The position numbers were made by a program, and so were the translations under genes. Below, one piece after another: positions 1 through 7,247 of a stretch of DNA of 11,153 nucleotides. This stretch comes from Alangreenwoodia sp963602445 (GTDB taxonomy: Bacteria; Bacillota; Clostridia; Peptostreptococcales; Anaerovoracaceae), in NCBI GenBank assembly GCA_963602445.1, contig CAVCIY010000075.1, forward strand, positions 1-11,153, given 5' to 3'. Every line of letters begins with the position of its first letter. The stretch's first letter is position 1. Below the pieces are notes generated by a model that did no database searches, was not told where the DNA came from, and saw only the letters and a list, made by a program, of their open reading frames with translations.

Positions 1-74
1 CAGTCAGCGACGGCACAGGCGACCGGCGGCGAAACGCAAGACACGAAACATTCGAAAAATTAAAAAAATTTCAA

Positions 75-108
75 AACGGGCACAGTCAAAATCATGACTG
101 TGCCCGTT
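75..108 (-). terminator. Rho-independent terminator downstream of efp
   Basis: A perfect 14-bp inverted repeat pairs 75-88 with 95-108 around a 6-nt loop (89-94). The stem is GC-rich (GGGCACAGTC and its complement). Reading on the minus strand, the 3' arm is followed by a T-rich tract containing seven consecutive Ts, as expected for an intrinsic terminator of the leftward efp transcript. On the plus strand the hairpin is also followed by a T-rich stretch (about 109-129), so it may work in both directions for a convergent gene lying to the left of the window. It is the only strong terminator in the window. Confidence 0.87.
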
Positions 109-136
109 CTTTTCATTTCTTTTAGACTTATTTGCC

Positions 137-213
137 AAGCCTTTGTTTTGCTGAGCTTTTGTCCTCGCCAAGCCCTTGTTTCTTGCCAAGCTCTTGCTTT
201 CACTAAGCCTTTG
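137..213. repeat. Imperfect ~17-nt tandem repeat running from the efp stop codon into the spacer
   Basis: Five imperfect copies of an element read on the plus strand as AAGCCTTTG plus a T-rich tail begin at 137, 153, 170, 188 and 205, so the spacings are 16, 17, 18 and 17 nt. The copy at 205-213 contains the last codons and TAG stop of efp. The others lie between that stop and the terminator. The spacing is not a multiple of three, so this is not a coding repeat. The likely origin is repeated slippage or tandem duplication seeded on the 3' end of efp. It resembles in period the arrays at 5179-5319 and 11076-11153. Confidence 0.7.
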
Positions 214-766
214 CTCTTCCGAGATAATCGCCTGTTCTTGTGTCGATCTGGATAACTTCGCCTTCTTCGATGAAGATAGGAACCTGAATAGTAGCGCCTG
301 TCTCTACAACTGCTGCCTTAGTGACATTTGTAGCTGTGTTGCCCTTTACGCCCGGCTCAGTTTCGATAATCTTAAGATTTACGAAGTTTGGTGCTTCCAC
401 GCTGAATGCGTTTCCGTCATAGAATTTTACAGTAGCTTCGTCATTTTCCTTGATATACTTTACTGCGTCCTCTACAAGCTCGTAAGCCATAGGAACCATG
501 TCAAAAGTTTCAGGGTCCATGAAATAATAAAGCTCGCCGTCATTATAAGAATACTGCATAGTCTTTGTGACGATAGTAGCGTCTTCGAACTTGTCATTTG
601 GGTTGAATGCTTCTTCTCTTGTAGCACCTGTAAGGATATTTCTATACTTTGTTCTTACAAAAGCAGCACCCTTGCCCGGCTTTACGTGCTGGAAATCAAG
701 AACAACATGTGGCTGACCGTTCATAACGAAAGTCTTGCCTTTTCTAAAATCACTTGCATATACCAT
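203..766 (-). CDS. efp: Translation elongation factor P
   Basis: A 187-residue protein, the normal length for EF-P, which binds between the P and E sites of ribosomes stalled on consecutive prolines and promotes peptide-bond formation. The N-terminal KOW-like domain begins with DFRKG and carries the loop HVKPGKGAAF. Lys32 at its tip is the residue modified in other bacteria (5-aminopentanol in Bacillus, beta-lysine in E. coli); which modification applies here cannot be told. The two C-terminal OB domains follow, with the family signatures YNDGELYYFMD (about 74-84) and the end segment GEVIQIDTRTGDYLGRA. The ATG is preceded by GGAGG at 9-nt spacing. It lies 34 nt after the Xaa-Pro peptidase gene, the same pairing as yqhT-efp in Bacillus, and is the last gene before the terminator at 75-108. 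Its stop codon lies inside the tandem repeat at 137-213. Confidence 0.98.
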   Translation of the reverse strand: MVYASDFRKGKTFVMNGQPHVVLDFQHVKPGKGAAFVRTKYRNILTGATREEAFNPNDKFEDATIVTKTMQYSYNDGELYYFMDPETFDMVPMAYELVEDAVKYIKENDEATVKFYDGNAFSVEAPNFVNLKIIETEPGVKGNTATNVTKAAVVETGATIQVPIFIEEGEVIQIDTRTGDYLGRAKA

Positions 767-800
767 ATTTGAAAACCTCCATATAACTTGTGTTTATTGA

Positions 801-1988
801 TTAAAGGATTATCAATTCCTTTTGTGACAAAACTAGGTTCATTATAGCAGATTCTGAGACTACGGACAAGTCCTCAATTCTAACTCCAAACTTTTTCGGC
901 AGATAAATTCCCGGTTCTATCGTAATAAGCATGTTTTTCTCGAAAATTTCATTGCCTGATGAGTTTGCTGTCGGCGCTTCGTGGATCTCGAGACCCACGC
1001 CGTGCCCGAGGCCGTGGCCAAAATACTCCCCGTAACCTGCCTCTGTTATAATATTTCTCGCAAAAGCGTCCGCATCTCTTCCGGTGATTCCGGGTCGAAT
1101 CATGTCGCATGTCTCTTTCTGAGCCTTGAGGACTATGTTATATATCTTTCTCTGCTCGTCCGTGATGCTTCCGACCGCGACAGTTCTGGTCATATCCGAA
1201 CAGTAGCCGTCATAGACGCAGCCGAAATCCATTGTGACAAAATCTCCGTTTTCGATCGGCGTATCTGTCGGATGCGCATGAGGCATCGACGAGTGCACGC
1301 CTGCGGCGCATATCGTGTCAAATGACAGCCCCGACGCGCCGGACTCACGCATTTTTTTCTCAAGAAGCCAGGCAATTTCTTTTTCAGTCACCCCGGGCCT
1401 TATCTCACCGAGAATATATTCAAATGCGGCATCTGCAATGGATGCGGCCTCTTTTATTCGCTCGATCTCATAATCTTCTTTTACAATTCTGCACTTTTCG
1501 ATGATTCCGTCCGCCGTCACGAGCACTGTTTCTTTTCCTGCCGCGCCGCTTCCGTGCAAGCCGCCCATGACTTCGGCCGCACCGCTTCCGTACGAAACTC
1601 CCGCAATTTCTGCCGAGCCTGCGCCTACTGCGTCGGCAAGCTTCACAAATTCCGCTGTTGACACGCTTTTCGTCTCGACCCCGAAGCTCTTTACTCCGGA
1701 TGCCTTTTCGCGCAGAAAATCAAATATGTTATATCCGGTCTCAAGCTTCACCACGGTATACAGCGGCTCGAGTTCTCTCGCCGCCTCAATATAACGAAAA
1801 TCAGTCAGCAGATAGCTCTCGCTTTGCGTAAGAACAATATAAAATGACGTCGAATAAAACATCGAAAGATAATTTTTATTTTCTTCCTTAGAAACAAGCA
1901 TCATCTCGATATCTTTTTCTTTCATAATATTTTTCGCCTTCGCGATCCTTAGCGAGAGCCTTTTTTCCATATCTTTGTCTTTTATCAT
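801..1988 (-). CDS. pepP: Xaa-Pro aminopeptidase (M24 family)
   Basis: A 395-residue cytoplasmic M24B peptidase, expected to remove an N-terminal residue preceding proline. An N-terminal creatinase-like domain (about 7-125) precedes a C-terminal pita-bread metallopeptidase domain (about 170-390). All five dinuclear metal ligands are visible: Asp254 (MDFG), Asp265 (SDMTR), His329 (HGLGHGVGL), Glu358 (IEPGIYLP) and Glu372 (RIEDL). The likely catalytic histidines are His240-region HAHP and His336. The chosen ATG has GGAGG 5 nt upstream; the Met at residue 7 is too far from it. Oddity: a Gly/Ala/Ser-rich stretch at about residues 130-152 carries a 12-residue internal duplication (GSGAAE...GSGAAG), making the protein longer than the usual ~355-360 residues. 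It follows the DHHW gene by 56 nt and precedes efp by 34 nt, so co-transcription is likely. The exact substrate is not known; the symbol follows common usage for this family. Confidence 0.93.
   Translation of the reverse strand: MIKDKDMEKRLSLRIAKAKNIMKEKDIEMMLVSKEENKNYLSMFYSTSFYIVLTQSESYLLTDFRYIEAARELEPLYTVVKLETGYNIFDFLREKASGVKSFGVETKSVSTAEFVKLADAVGAGSAEIAGVSYGSGAAEVMGGLHGSGAAGKETVLVTADGIIEKCRIVKEDYEIERIKEAASIADAAFEYILGEIRPGVTEKEIAWLLEKKMRESGASGLSFDTICAAGVHSSMPHAHPTDTPIENGDFVTMDFGCVYDGYCSDMTRTVAVGSITDEQRKIYNIVLKAQKETCDMIRPGITGRDADAFARNIITEAGYGEYFGHGLGHGVGLEIHEAPTANSSGNEIFEKNMLITIEPGIYLPKKFGVRIEDLSVVSESAIMNLVLSQKELIIL
1540..1596 (-). repeat. 36-nt-period in-frame duplication in the interdomain linker of the peptidase gene
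   Basis: Two 21-nt copies (1540-1560 and 1576-1596) match at 17 positions and start 36 nt apart, which is exactly 12 codons. They encode the repeated residues YGSGAAEVMGGL and HGSGAAGKETVL between the creatinase-like and peptidase domains. The Gly/Ala-rich result is what a flexible linker expanded by tandem duplication would look like; no metal ligand is affected. Confidence 0.7.
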
Positions 1989-2044
1989 CCTATCCTCCGC
2001 ATACTATTCGCACGCCACAGCCCGTAGACCGCCTCACGCTCTCA

Positions 2045-3676
2045 TCACTGCCCGATTTTCTTGAAGTAGTCTACGGCTTCCGTTGTCGTGGCATTGTAAA
2101 TCTGGAATGTGAATATTACATCCTGAACGTTGTAATCTTCAACCATCTGCGAGATCGTATTTGTGGTATATCTGTAATCGATCCAGTATATATATTCATA
2201 ATGGTCCACTAGCCAAGGTATAAATGCGTTTCCGAACGAATCCTTCACAACCGCAACTGCGCTTCCGTCGGTAATCTTCTCATTGTGAGCCACTGTGAAC
2301 GGATTGTCTCCGCCCGCAAAAGCTTCGTAAAGCGCCGACTTCTTGTAATTTGAAACATCATTTACTATCTTCCAATTTATAGTCTGACCGTTTTGCTGCG
2401 TCATCTTCATGTCGTTTGTGCCGTTCGGAATGTATGCCTCGACAGTATCGGGATTCTCCTTGAGAGCCGCACAGCCGTTGCTGTAAGAATAATATGTTCC
2501 GACGAAATCGGTAAATTCCATTTTTTTGAAGTCATCAAGCTTGTGTGCCTTTATTCCTTTTTCCTTGCAAAATACCTGGTAAGCATAATATGCTCCGAGC
2601 TGAGTCCAGTGGTGGTCAGTTCGGAAATAGATATATTCGGCGTTGTGAGCCTTGAGCTTGTCGAATATACTCACAGTGTGTATCCCGTCGTCAAGCTTAT
2701 CATATACATATTTGATGGCCTTTTTTTCGTCATCGCAGCCCATGTCGTCGAGAACCGACTGATCGAGCATTACGCCCGCACTTATCGGGCAGACCATGAG
2801 ATACAGATCAACCTTGTCCCCGACATTCTTATATATCTGATTGAACGTCTTAGCAACGGTGTCTGCTCCGTCCTGAGTAAAGTTATACAAACCGTATCCG
2901 GCATTTCCCGAAATATATATCCTGCCCTGAAGCTCGCCTGTTTCGTTTACAGTTCCGTCTTCGAGATTCTTGTCAGATTCATCAAGCTCTCCCGAATCAG
3001 ATTTTTTCGTTTTTTCCGATTTTTCCGTATCGTCGGTCGGAGCCTCTCCGATGACCTGTTCGCTTCTGATTCCGTAAAGCTCCTGAAGTGAATGATCTGC
3101 CGAAATCATTTTTTCGCGAAGCGGATATGTGTCGGCATACCATGTATCGACTCCCTTTAGGAATTCACCGTTCCAGAAGCTTGTCCACGTGAGCGAAGGG
3201 AATTTTGTAAGCTCTCTCTTCTCCACATCCGAGGTGTCGGGTCTCGCGAAGAATGCCAACCCTATTACGAACATAATCAGCAGCAGCGCAAGAAATACTT
3301 CAAGAACGAGTGCGTCTATCCTGTTGTTGTTTTTCAGGACGTAAACGTCATGCTCCTTTTTTTTCTTGGCCTGACGTTCTTCCTCGGTCATATTTTCAGC
3401 CCGAAATATCTGAAGCTCCGTCATCCTGGCATTTCTGCCTCCCGACTTTCTCTTCATTCTCTCGATTCCGCGCCTGTCCATTTTTTCCGACAGGACATCA
3501 GAAACCGCTGCGATCCTTTCCCATACGGCCGAGAAAAATTTTTTCAATATCGCTGTGACGGCTCCGACAACAGCAGCGATCTTCAGCGCTGCTGTCTTTA
3601 CCACCCTTGCTATTTTTACGATATATTTCTTTACCGTAAATAATATCGGTTTGATTTTTTCAATTATTCTTCTCAT
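2045..3676 (-). CDS. DHHW/SGNH-like extracytoplasmic O-acetylation protein (AlgX/AlgJ-type)
   Basis: A 543-residue membrane-anchored protein. Residues 1-120 form a very basic N-terminal region with amphipathic helix character, presumably cytoplasmic. One transmembrane segment (about 123-144, LVLEVFLALLLIMFVIGLAFF) then exports the rest. The catalytic domain shows the family motif TDHHWTQLG (Asp354, His355, His356, Trp357) and a later KDSFGN block with Ser480, the order of Asp/His then Ser seen in AlgX and AlgJ acetyltransferases. Between them and the anchor is a Lys/Glu/Asp/Ser-rich low-complexity segment (about 211-250). It starts 17 nt after the MBOAT gene, and this pairing is the standard two-part machine: the MBOAT moves acetyl groups across the membrane and the SGNH-like partner transfers them to a polymer. 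Which polymer is modified is not visible. The unusual part is the long N-terminal extension. A shorter start is possible but no better ribosome site was seen. Confidence 0.85.
   Translation of the reverse strand: MRRIIEKIKPILFTVKKYIVKIARVVKTAALKIAAVVGAVTAILKKFFSAVWERIAAVSDVLSEKMDRRGIERMKRKSGGRNARMTELQIFRAENMTEEERQAKKKKEHDVYVLKNNNRIDALVLEVFLALLLIMFVIGLAFFARPDTSDVEKRELTKFPSLTWTSFWNGEFLKGVDTWYADTYPLREKMISADHSLQELYGIRSEQVIGEAPTDDTEKSEKTKKSDSGELDESDKNLEDGTVNETGELQGRIYISGNAGYGLYNFTQDGADTVAKTFNQIYKNVGDKVDLYLMVCPISAGVMLDQSVLDDMGCDDEKKAIKYVYDKLDDGIHTVSIFDKLKAHNAEYIYFRTDHHWTQLGAYYAYQVFCKEKGIKAHKLDDFKKMEFTDFVGTYYSYSNGCAALKENPDTVEAYIPNGTNDMKMTQQNGQTINWKIVNDVSNYKKSALYEAFAGGDNPFTVAHNEKITDGSAVAVVKDSFGNAFIPWLVDHYEYIYWIDYRYTTNTISQMVEDYNVQDVIFTFQIYNATTTEAVDYFKKIGQ
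3000..3026 (-). repeat. 9-nt micro-repeat in the low-complexity linker of the DHHW gene
   Basis: Three consecutive 9-nt units (3000-3008, 3009-3017, 3018-3026) are near identical: gattttttc, gttttttcc, gatttttcc on the plus strand. On the coding strand they give three-residue repeats of the EKS/EKT/KKS kind. They lie within the charged linker at residues about 211-250. Because the period is three codons, changes in copy number would keep the frame. Confidence 0.65.
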
Positions 3677-3680
3677 TGCT

Positions 3681-3688
3681 GATCACCC
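3681..3688 (-). promoter_or_regulatory. Atypical ribosome binding site of the DHHW gene
   Basis: On the minus strand GGGTGATC ends 4 nt before the ATG at 3674-3676. It lacks the usual AGGAG core but matches the GGTGATC half of the full anti-Shine-Dalgarno complement AAGGAGGTGATC. The register puts the ATG at a normal distance from where GGAGG would be. It supports the long start of the DHHW protein and sits in the 17-nt gap after the MBOAT stop, where translational coupling is plausible. Confidence 0.5.
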
Positions 3689-3693
3689 GCTCT

Positions 3694-5127
3694 CTAAAAC
3701 TGGAAATACAGGAACGGATTGTAGCTGTCTCCGGCAAGAGCCATAGCTGCAAGCATCGTGAGCACCACAGGATGCACTACACTCCAGATTCCGTTTATGA
3801 GCTGCAGAACTCCGCCTTTTTCTCTGCCTTCGCGCAGCGCGCTGTGCAGGCGGTGACCAAGAGGTGTAATCGCAATTACACAGAAGATCAGGAAAAATAT
3901 ATTGTTTTTAAATGTCAGACCCACGGTTGAGTTTGTAAATCCGTTGTGATTCAGGCCTATTATGCCCTTAAGTGCTGTGCCGAGCATCTGAAAATCCGTG
4001 AATTTAAAGAGGATCCAGCTGAACATGGCAATCACAAACATGATGAGCACTCTCAGCCTGTCGTCTATCCTGTCAACCTTTTCCTTAAGGGCGAATCTCT
4101 CGATTCCGATGAGAAGTCCCCAGAAAAGTCCCCAGAGGACAAAATTCCAGCTTGCGCCGTGCCACAGTCCCGTCAGGAACCATACCACGAAAATATTGAA
4201 GATCTGTCTCGGAACGGAGCATTGATTTCCGCCGAGAGGTATGTATACATAATCCCTAAAGAAAGATCCCAGCGAAATATGCCATCTTCGCCAAAATTCC
4301 GCCGCCGACTTTGATGCATAAGGATAGTTGAAGTTCTCGAGATAATGGAAACCGCACATAAGTCCCATCCCTATCGCCATATCGGAATATGACGAAAAAT
4401 CAAGATAGATCTGAAGCGTATATGCAAATATCCCAAGCAAAATTCCCATTGCGGGCAACTGCGCCAATTGGTCATTTGTGCACTCAAAGAATGTGTCCGC
4501 AATCGCCGCGCATCCGTTTGCGAGAATCGCTTTCTTCGCTAACCCGACTGAAAAGCGGCTGATTCCTGCCGTTATCTCGGGAAGGGTCGCCTTTCTTGAC
4601 TGAAGGTCGTCACATACGTCCTGATATCTTACGATCGGGCCGGCTATGCACTGGTGAAACAGGCTGGCATAAAGCAGCAGCATCCAATATTTCTTCTGCG
4701 CCCTGACTTCTTTTCTGTACACATCCACAACATATGATACAAGCTGGAATGTGTAGAATGAAATTCCGACAGGAAGCACGATTTCCGGAATCACCTTCGG
4801 GAATCCGAAAAGATTCTGAAGATTCGTGCACACAAATCCGGTATACTTGAAGATACCAAGAATAATCAGACACAGCGCAACAGTATATACAAGAAATCTT
4901 TTTCTTTTCTTCTTTGTCCGTGAGCGTTCTATCTTAATGGCACCCACCCAGCAGATAAGTACCATCAGAAGAAGCAAAAATAGGTACTTCGGCCCCGACC
5001 AGCTGTAGAATATCAATGAAAATATAAGCATTGCGATATTCCTTGACTTGATCGGTCTGATAACGATCTGTGTGATCATATTGGCCGCAAGAAAAAAGAA
5101 GACGAACAACAAACTTGCAAATACCAT
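3694..5127 (-). CDS. MBOAT-family membrane O-acyltransferase (AlgI/DltB/PatA-like)
   Basis: A 477-residue polytopic membrane protein with about ten or more hydrophobic segments. Family signatures appear in order: LPVGISFYTFQLVSYVVDVYR (about 118-138, given here as the segment LPVGISFYTF onward), DFSSYSDMAIG (243-253), EFWRRWHISL with His283 and RDYVYIPLGGN, then the catalytic-site segment TGLWHGASWNF with His323. These match the AlgI branch, which takes acetyl groups from the cytoplasm for O-acetylation of exported polymers such as alginate or peptidoglycan; DltB is a related D-alanyl transporter. The ATG has a strong AAGGAGAG site just upstream (5132-5139). Its neighbour 17 nt downstream encodes the DHHW/SGNH-like partner, so acetylation of an envelope or secreted polysaccharide is the best inference. 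The polymer cannot be named. The gene follows the 190-nt repeat-rich spacer after rnj. Confidence 0.93.
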   Translation of the reverse strand: MVFASLLFVFFFLAANMITQIVIRPIKSRNIAMLIFSLIFYSWSGPKYLFLLLLMVLICWVGAIKIERSRTKKKRKRFLVYTVALCLIILGIFKYTGFVCTNLQNLFGFPKVIPEIVLPVGISFYTFQLVSYVVDVYRKEVRAQKKYWMLLLYASLFHQCIAGPIVRYQDVCDDLQSRKATLPEITAGISRFSVGLAKKAILANGCAAIADTFFECTNDQLAQLPAMGILLGIFAYTLQIYLDFSSYSDMAIGMGLMCGFHYLENFNYPYASKSAAEFWRRWHISLGSFFRDYVYIPLGGNQCSVPRQIFNIFVVWFLTGLWHGASWNFVLWGLFWGLLIGIERFALKEKVDRIDDRLRVLIMFVIAMFSWILFKFTDFQMLGTALKGIIGLNHNGFTNSTVGLTFKNNIFFLIFCVIAITPLGHRLHSALREGREKGGVLQLINGIWSVVHPVVLTMLAAMALAGDSYNPFLYFQF

Positions 5128-5178
5128 TTTTCTCTCCTTAATGCAAAAATAAACAGATTCTTGTCAAGTCTCTTTTGG

Positions 5179-5319
5179 AAATCTTTTTGTTCTTTTAAAA
5201 TCTCTTTGATTTTTTCGAAACTTCTTGTTCTTTAAATCTCTTTATTTTTTCGAAACTTTTCACTTTTTCGAAACTTTTTTCTTTAAATCTCTTTGTTTTT
5301 TATCTCTTTGTTTCCTATT
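5179..5319. repeat. Degenerate 17-19-nt tandem repeats filling the rnj-MBOAT spacer
   Basis: Read on the plus strand, units begin with AAATCTCTTTG/A or AAACTT and end in a T-run, often TTTTTTCG. They start near 5179, 5197, 5218, 5234, 5253, 5271, 5285 and 5302, with unit lengths from 14 to 21 and most 16-19 nt. The sequence TTTTTTCGAAACTT or close variants occurs three times (about 5211-5275). On the coding (minus) strand the spacer is therefore almost all purine-rich, A-dominated RNA. The array begins at the rnj stop (5318-5320) and ends about 50 nt before the MBOAT start. I saw no terminator hairpin within it. Confidence 0.7.
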
Positions 5320-7018
5320 AAACTTCGATAAATATCGGAAGGATAATAGGACTTCTCTTTGTCTGCTCGTAGATAAAGCTTCTGAGAGCGTCTCTTACAT
5401 TGTTCTTGATAGGAGTCCACTCATAAACGCCCTTGTCGAGGCATTTTTCGATAGCCTCCTGTGCGACATCTCTTGCCGAGGATATCAGCTCCTCCGATTT
5501 TCTTACGTATACAAAGCCTCTTGAGATAAGCTCAGGCTTTGTGGCAAGCTCTCTTGCCGACCTGTCAAATGCCGCAACCACTACGACAAGACCGCTTTCC
5601 GAGAGCAGCTTTCTGTCTCTTAAGACAATATTTCCTACATCGCCTACGCCGAGGCCGTCCACGAGAACCTGGCCGCTTGCGACTTCCTCATGTTCTTTCT
5701 TTGCGCTGTTTCTTGTGAGGCTCAGGACAGAGCCGTTATTCATAATGAATATATTTTCCTTCGGCATCCCGAGGCCCTTTGCGAGCTTCGCATGCGCGTC
5801 AAGATGCTTATACTCGCCGTGAACAGGCATAAAATATTTTGGCTTAAGAAGCCAGTGAATCAATTTAAGTTCTTCCTGGCAAGGGTGTCCCGAAACGTGA
5901 ATGTCCGCGATGTCCGAATAGATTACCTCTATCCCTCTTTTAAGAAGATTGTTCACGACATTTGATATCGTTTTTTCATTTCCCGGAATCGGGCTTGAAG
6001 ACAGGATTACCGTGTCCTTTGGCTTGAGCTGAACCGCCTTGTGGTCTCCCGAAGCCATTCTTGTAAGTGCCGACATCGGCTCGCCCTGGCTTCCTGTCGT
6101 GATGATCACGATCTGTTCGTCGGGCAGACGTCTTACCTGATTTATGTCAACAAGTGTATTTTCCGGAATGTCAAGGTAGCCCAGCTCGGAAGCGATTTCA
6201 ACTATATTTACCATGCTTCGTCCCGAAACGGCGACCTTTCTCTTATACTTTACGGCAAGCTCTATGATATGCTGTATTCTGTTTACGTTTGACGCGAATG
6301 TAGCTACGATAAGTCTGCCCTTTGCCGGCTGAAATATCGAGTCCATCGTTGCGACGACAGTCTGTTCTGAAGGCGTATAACCTTTCTTGTGCGCATTTGT
6401 GCTGTCTGCCATAAGAAGAAGCACGCCTTTCTTGCCGATCTCCGCAAATCTGTGAAGATCCATCGGCTCTCCCTTAAGCGGTGTATAATCCAGCTTAAAG
6501 TCGCCGGTGTGGAAGATTACTCCCACAGGTGTTGTAATGGCAAATGCCACGGAATCTGCGATAGAATGTGTCATGCGCAGGACTTCGACTCTAAAGGAGC
6601 CTATTACTAAATTGTCTCCTGCCTTGATGACCTTTTCCCTTGCGCGCAGCTCGTGTTCCTTGAGCTTGTTTCTGAGAATGCCAAGCGTCAATGCCGTTCC
6701 GTAAACCGGGATATTTCCGAACTTTTTCAGAAGGTACGGAATCCCTCCTATATGGTCTTCATGACCGTGTGTGATTATAAGTCCTTTGATTTTTTCCGCA
6801 TTTGCCGCGATATATGACATATCCGGGATTACTACGTCTATTCCGTGCATTTCATCACTCGGAAATGTCATTCCGCAATCTATGATAAGGATTTCATTTT
6901 CATACTCGAGGACTGTCATATTTTTTCCGATTTCATTGAGTCCTCCGAGCGGAATTACCTTAAGAGCGGGCATATTCTTCTGCTCGCTGCCTTTTCTTTT
7001 TGTATTTCTGTTTCTCAA
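5318..7018 (-). CDS. rnj: Ribonuclease J
   Basis: A 566-residue metallo-beta-lactamase/beta-CASP ribonuclease, close in length to Bacillus RNase J1 (555). These enzymes combine 5'-to-3' exonuclease and endonuclease activity in mRNA decay and rRNA processing. The core opens with LKVIPLGGLNEIGKN. The zinc motif THGHEDHIGG gives His84, His86, Asp88 and His89. HTGDFKLDYTPL follows, then the beta-CASP part with FASNVNRIQH, GRSM, TGSQGEPMSAL and SSSPIPGNEK, then SGHPCQEE and MPVHGEYKHL. The C-terminal domain ends QTKRSPIILPIFIEV. The given start is TTG with AGGA 8 nt upstream (7027-7030) and adds a basic 15-residue lead. The alternative ATG at 6971-6973 would start at MPALKVIPLGG but has no clear ribosome site. 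It is separated from leuS by 602 nt and so probably has its own promoter. Confidence 0.97.
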   Translation of the reverse strand: MRNRNTKRKGSEQKNMPALKVIPLGGLNEIGKNMTVLEYENEILIIDCGMTFPSDEMHGIDVVIPDMSYIAANAEKIKGLIITHGHEDHIGGIPYLLKKFGNIPVYGTALTLGILRNKLKEHELRAREKVIKAGDNLVIGSFRVEVLRMTHSIADSVAFAITTPVGVIFHTGDFKLDYTPLKGEPMDLHRFAEIGKKGVLLLMADSTNAHKKGYTPSEQTVVATMDSIFQPAKGRLIVATFASNVNRIQHIIELAVKYKRKVAVSGRSMVNIVEIASELGYLDIPENTLVDINQVRRLPDEQIVIITTGSQGEPMSALTRMASGDHKAVQLKPKDTVILSSSPIPGNEKTISNVVNNLLKRGIEVIYSDIADIHVSGHPCQEELKLIHWLLKPKYFMPVHGEYKHLDAHAKLAKGLGMPKENIFIMNNGSVLSLTRNSAKKEHEEVASGQVLVDGLGVGDVGNIVLRDRKLLSESGLVVVVAAFDRSARELATKPELISRGFVYVRKSEELISSARDVAQEAIEKCLDKGVYEWTPIKNNVRDALRSFIYEQTKRSPIILPIFIEV

Positions 7019-7026
7019 ATTTTTCG

Positions 7027-7030
7027 TCCT
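7027..7030 (-). promoter_or_regulatory. Ribosome binding site supporting the TTG start of rnj
   Basis: On the minus strand AGGA (within ACAGGACG) lies 8 nt before the TTG at 7016-7018. The only nearby ATG, at 6971-6973, is preceded by GCAGAAGAAT with no good Shine-Dalgarno match. This favours the TTG and a basic N-terminal lead, although the site is only four bases long and the choice is not certain. Confidence 0.4.
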
Positions 7031-7174
7031 GTTCTATATATAAATCAATCTAATCCGGCATCGGCCCCGCGAAAGCAGTCCTTCAAAATCCGATTCCGAC
7101 CGCTTTCGCCTGCCGCAAAGCCCGATTGTAATCAGTTATTATTTCTTGGCGCAGATCTCTCACATATTTTCCTT

Positions 7175-7247
7175 TTTCGCTGCCTTACTTGCCGCATGTG
7201 ACCGAAAATGCGCATTTCACAGTCTTTCGCAGTCTTTACTTGCCGCA
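7175..7247. repeat. Direct repeat of ~22 nt in the leuS-rnj intergenic region
   Basis: Two imperfect copies lie about 50 nt apart. On the plus strand 7175-7196 reads TTTCGC then TGCCTTACTTGCCGCA; 7225-7247 reads TTTCGC then AGTCTTTACTTGCCGCA. The shared tail TTACTTGCCGCA is exact over 12 nt. A shorter internal repeat CAGTCTTTC/A occurs twice at about 7220-7238. The 12-bp palindrome at 7206-7217 lies between the copies. No known element was recognised. Confidence 0.55.

Noticed and set aside
1..63. A plus-strand open frame ending in TAA at 61-63, just before the hairpin, possibly the tail of a convergent gene
   Set aside because: Only 20 codons are visible, another plus frame is also open here, and no family can be recognised. 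The higher GC of the first 45 nt is only weakly suggestive.
4..189. A 61-codon minus-strand frame with a Lys/Arg/Asn-rich start
   Set aside because: It lies in the efp 3' repeat array and reads straight through the terminator hairpin; the basic residues come from the purine-rich repeat and there is no convincing ribosome site.
176..772. A 198-codon plus-strand frame across efp
   Set aside because: It is antisense to the unmistakable EF-P gene, is Cys/Ser-rich without any known domain, and has no ribosome site.
5139..5167. A TTGACA hexamer on the minus strand (5162-5167) as a promoter for the MBOAT gene
   Set aside because: At 17-18 nt spacing the downstream hexamers do not resemble TATAAT, and transcription would start inside the ribosome binding site.
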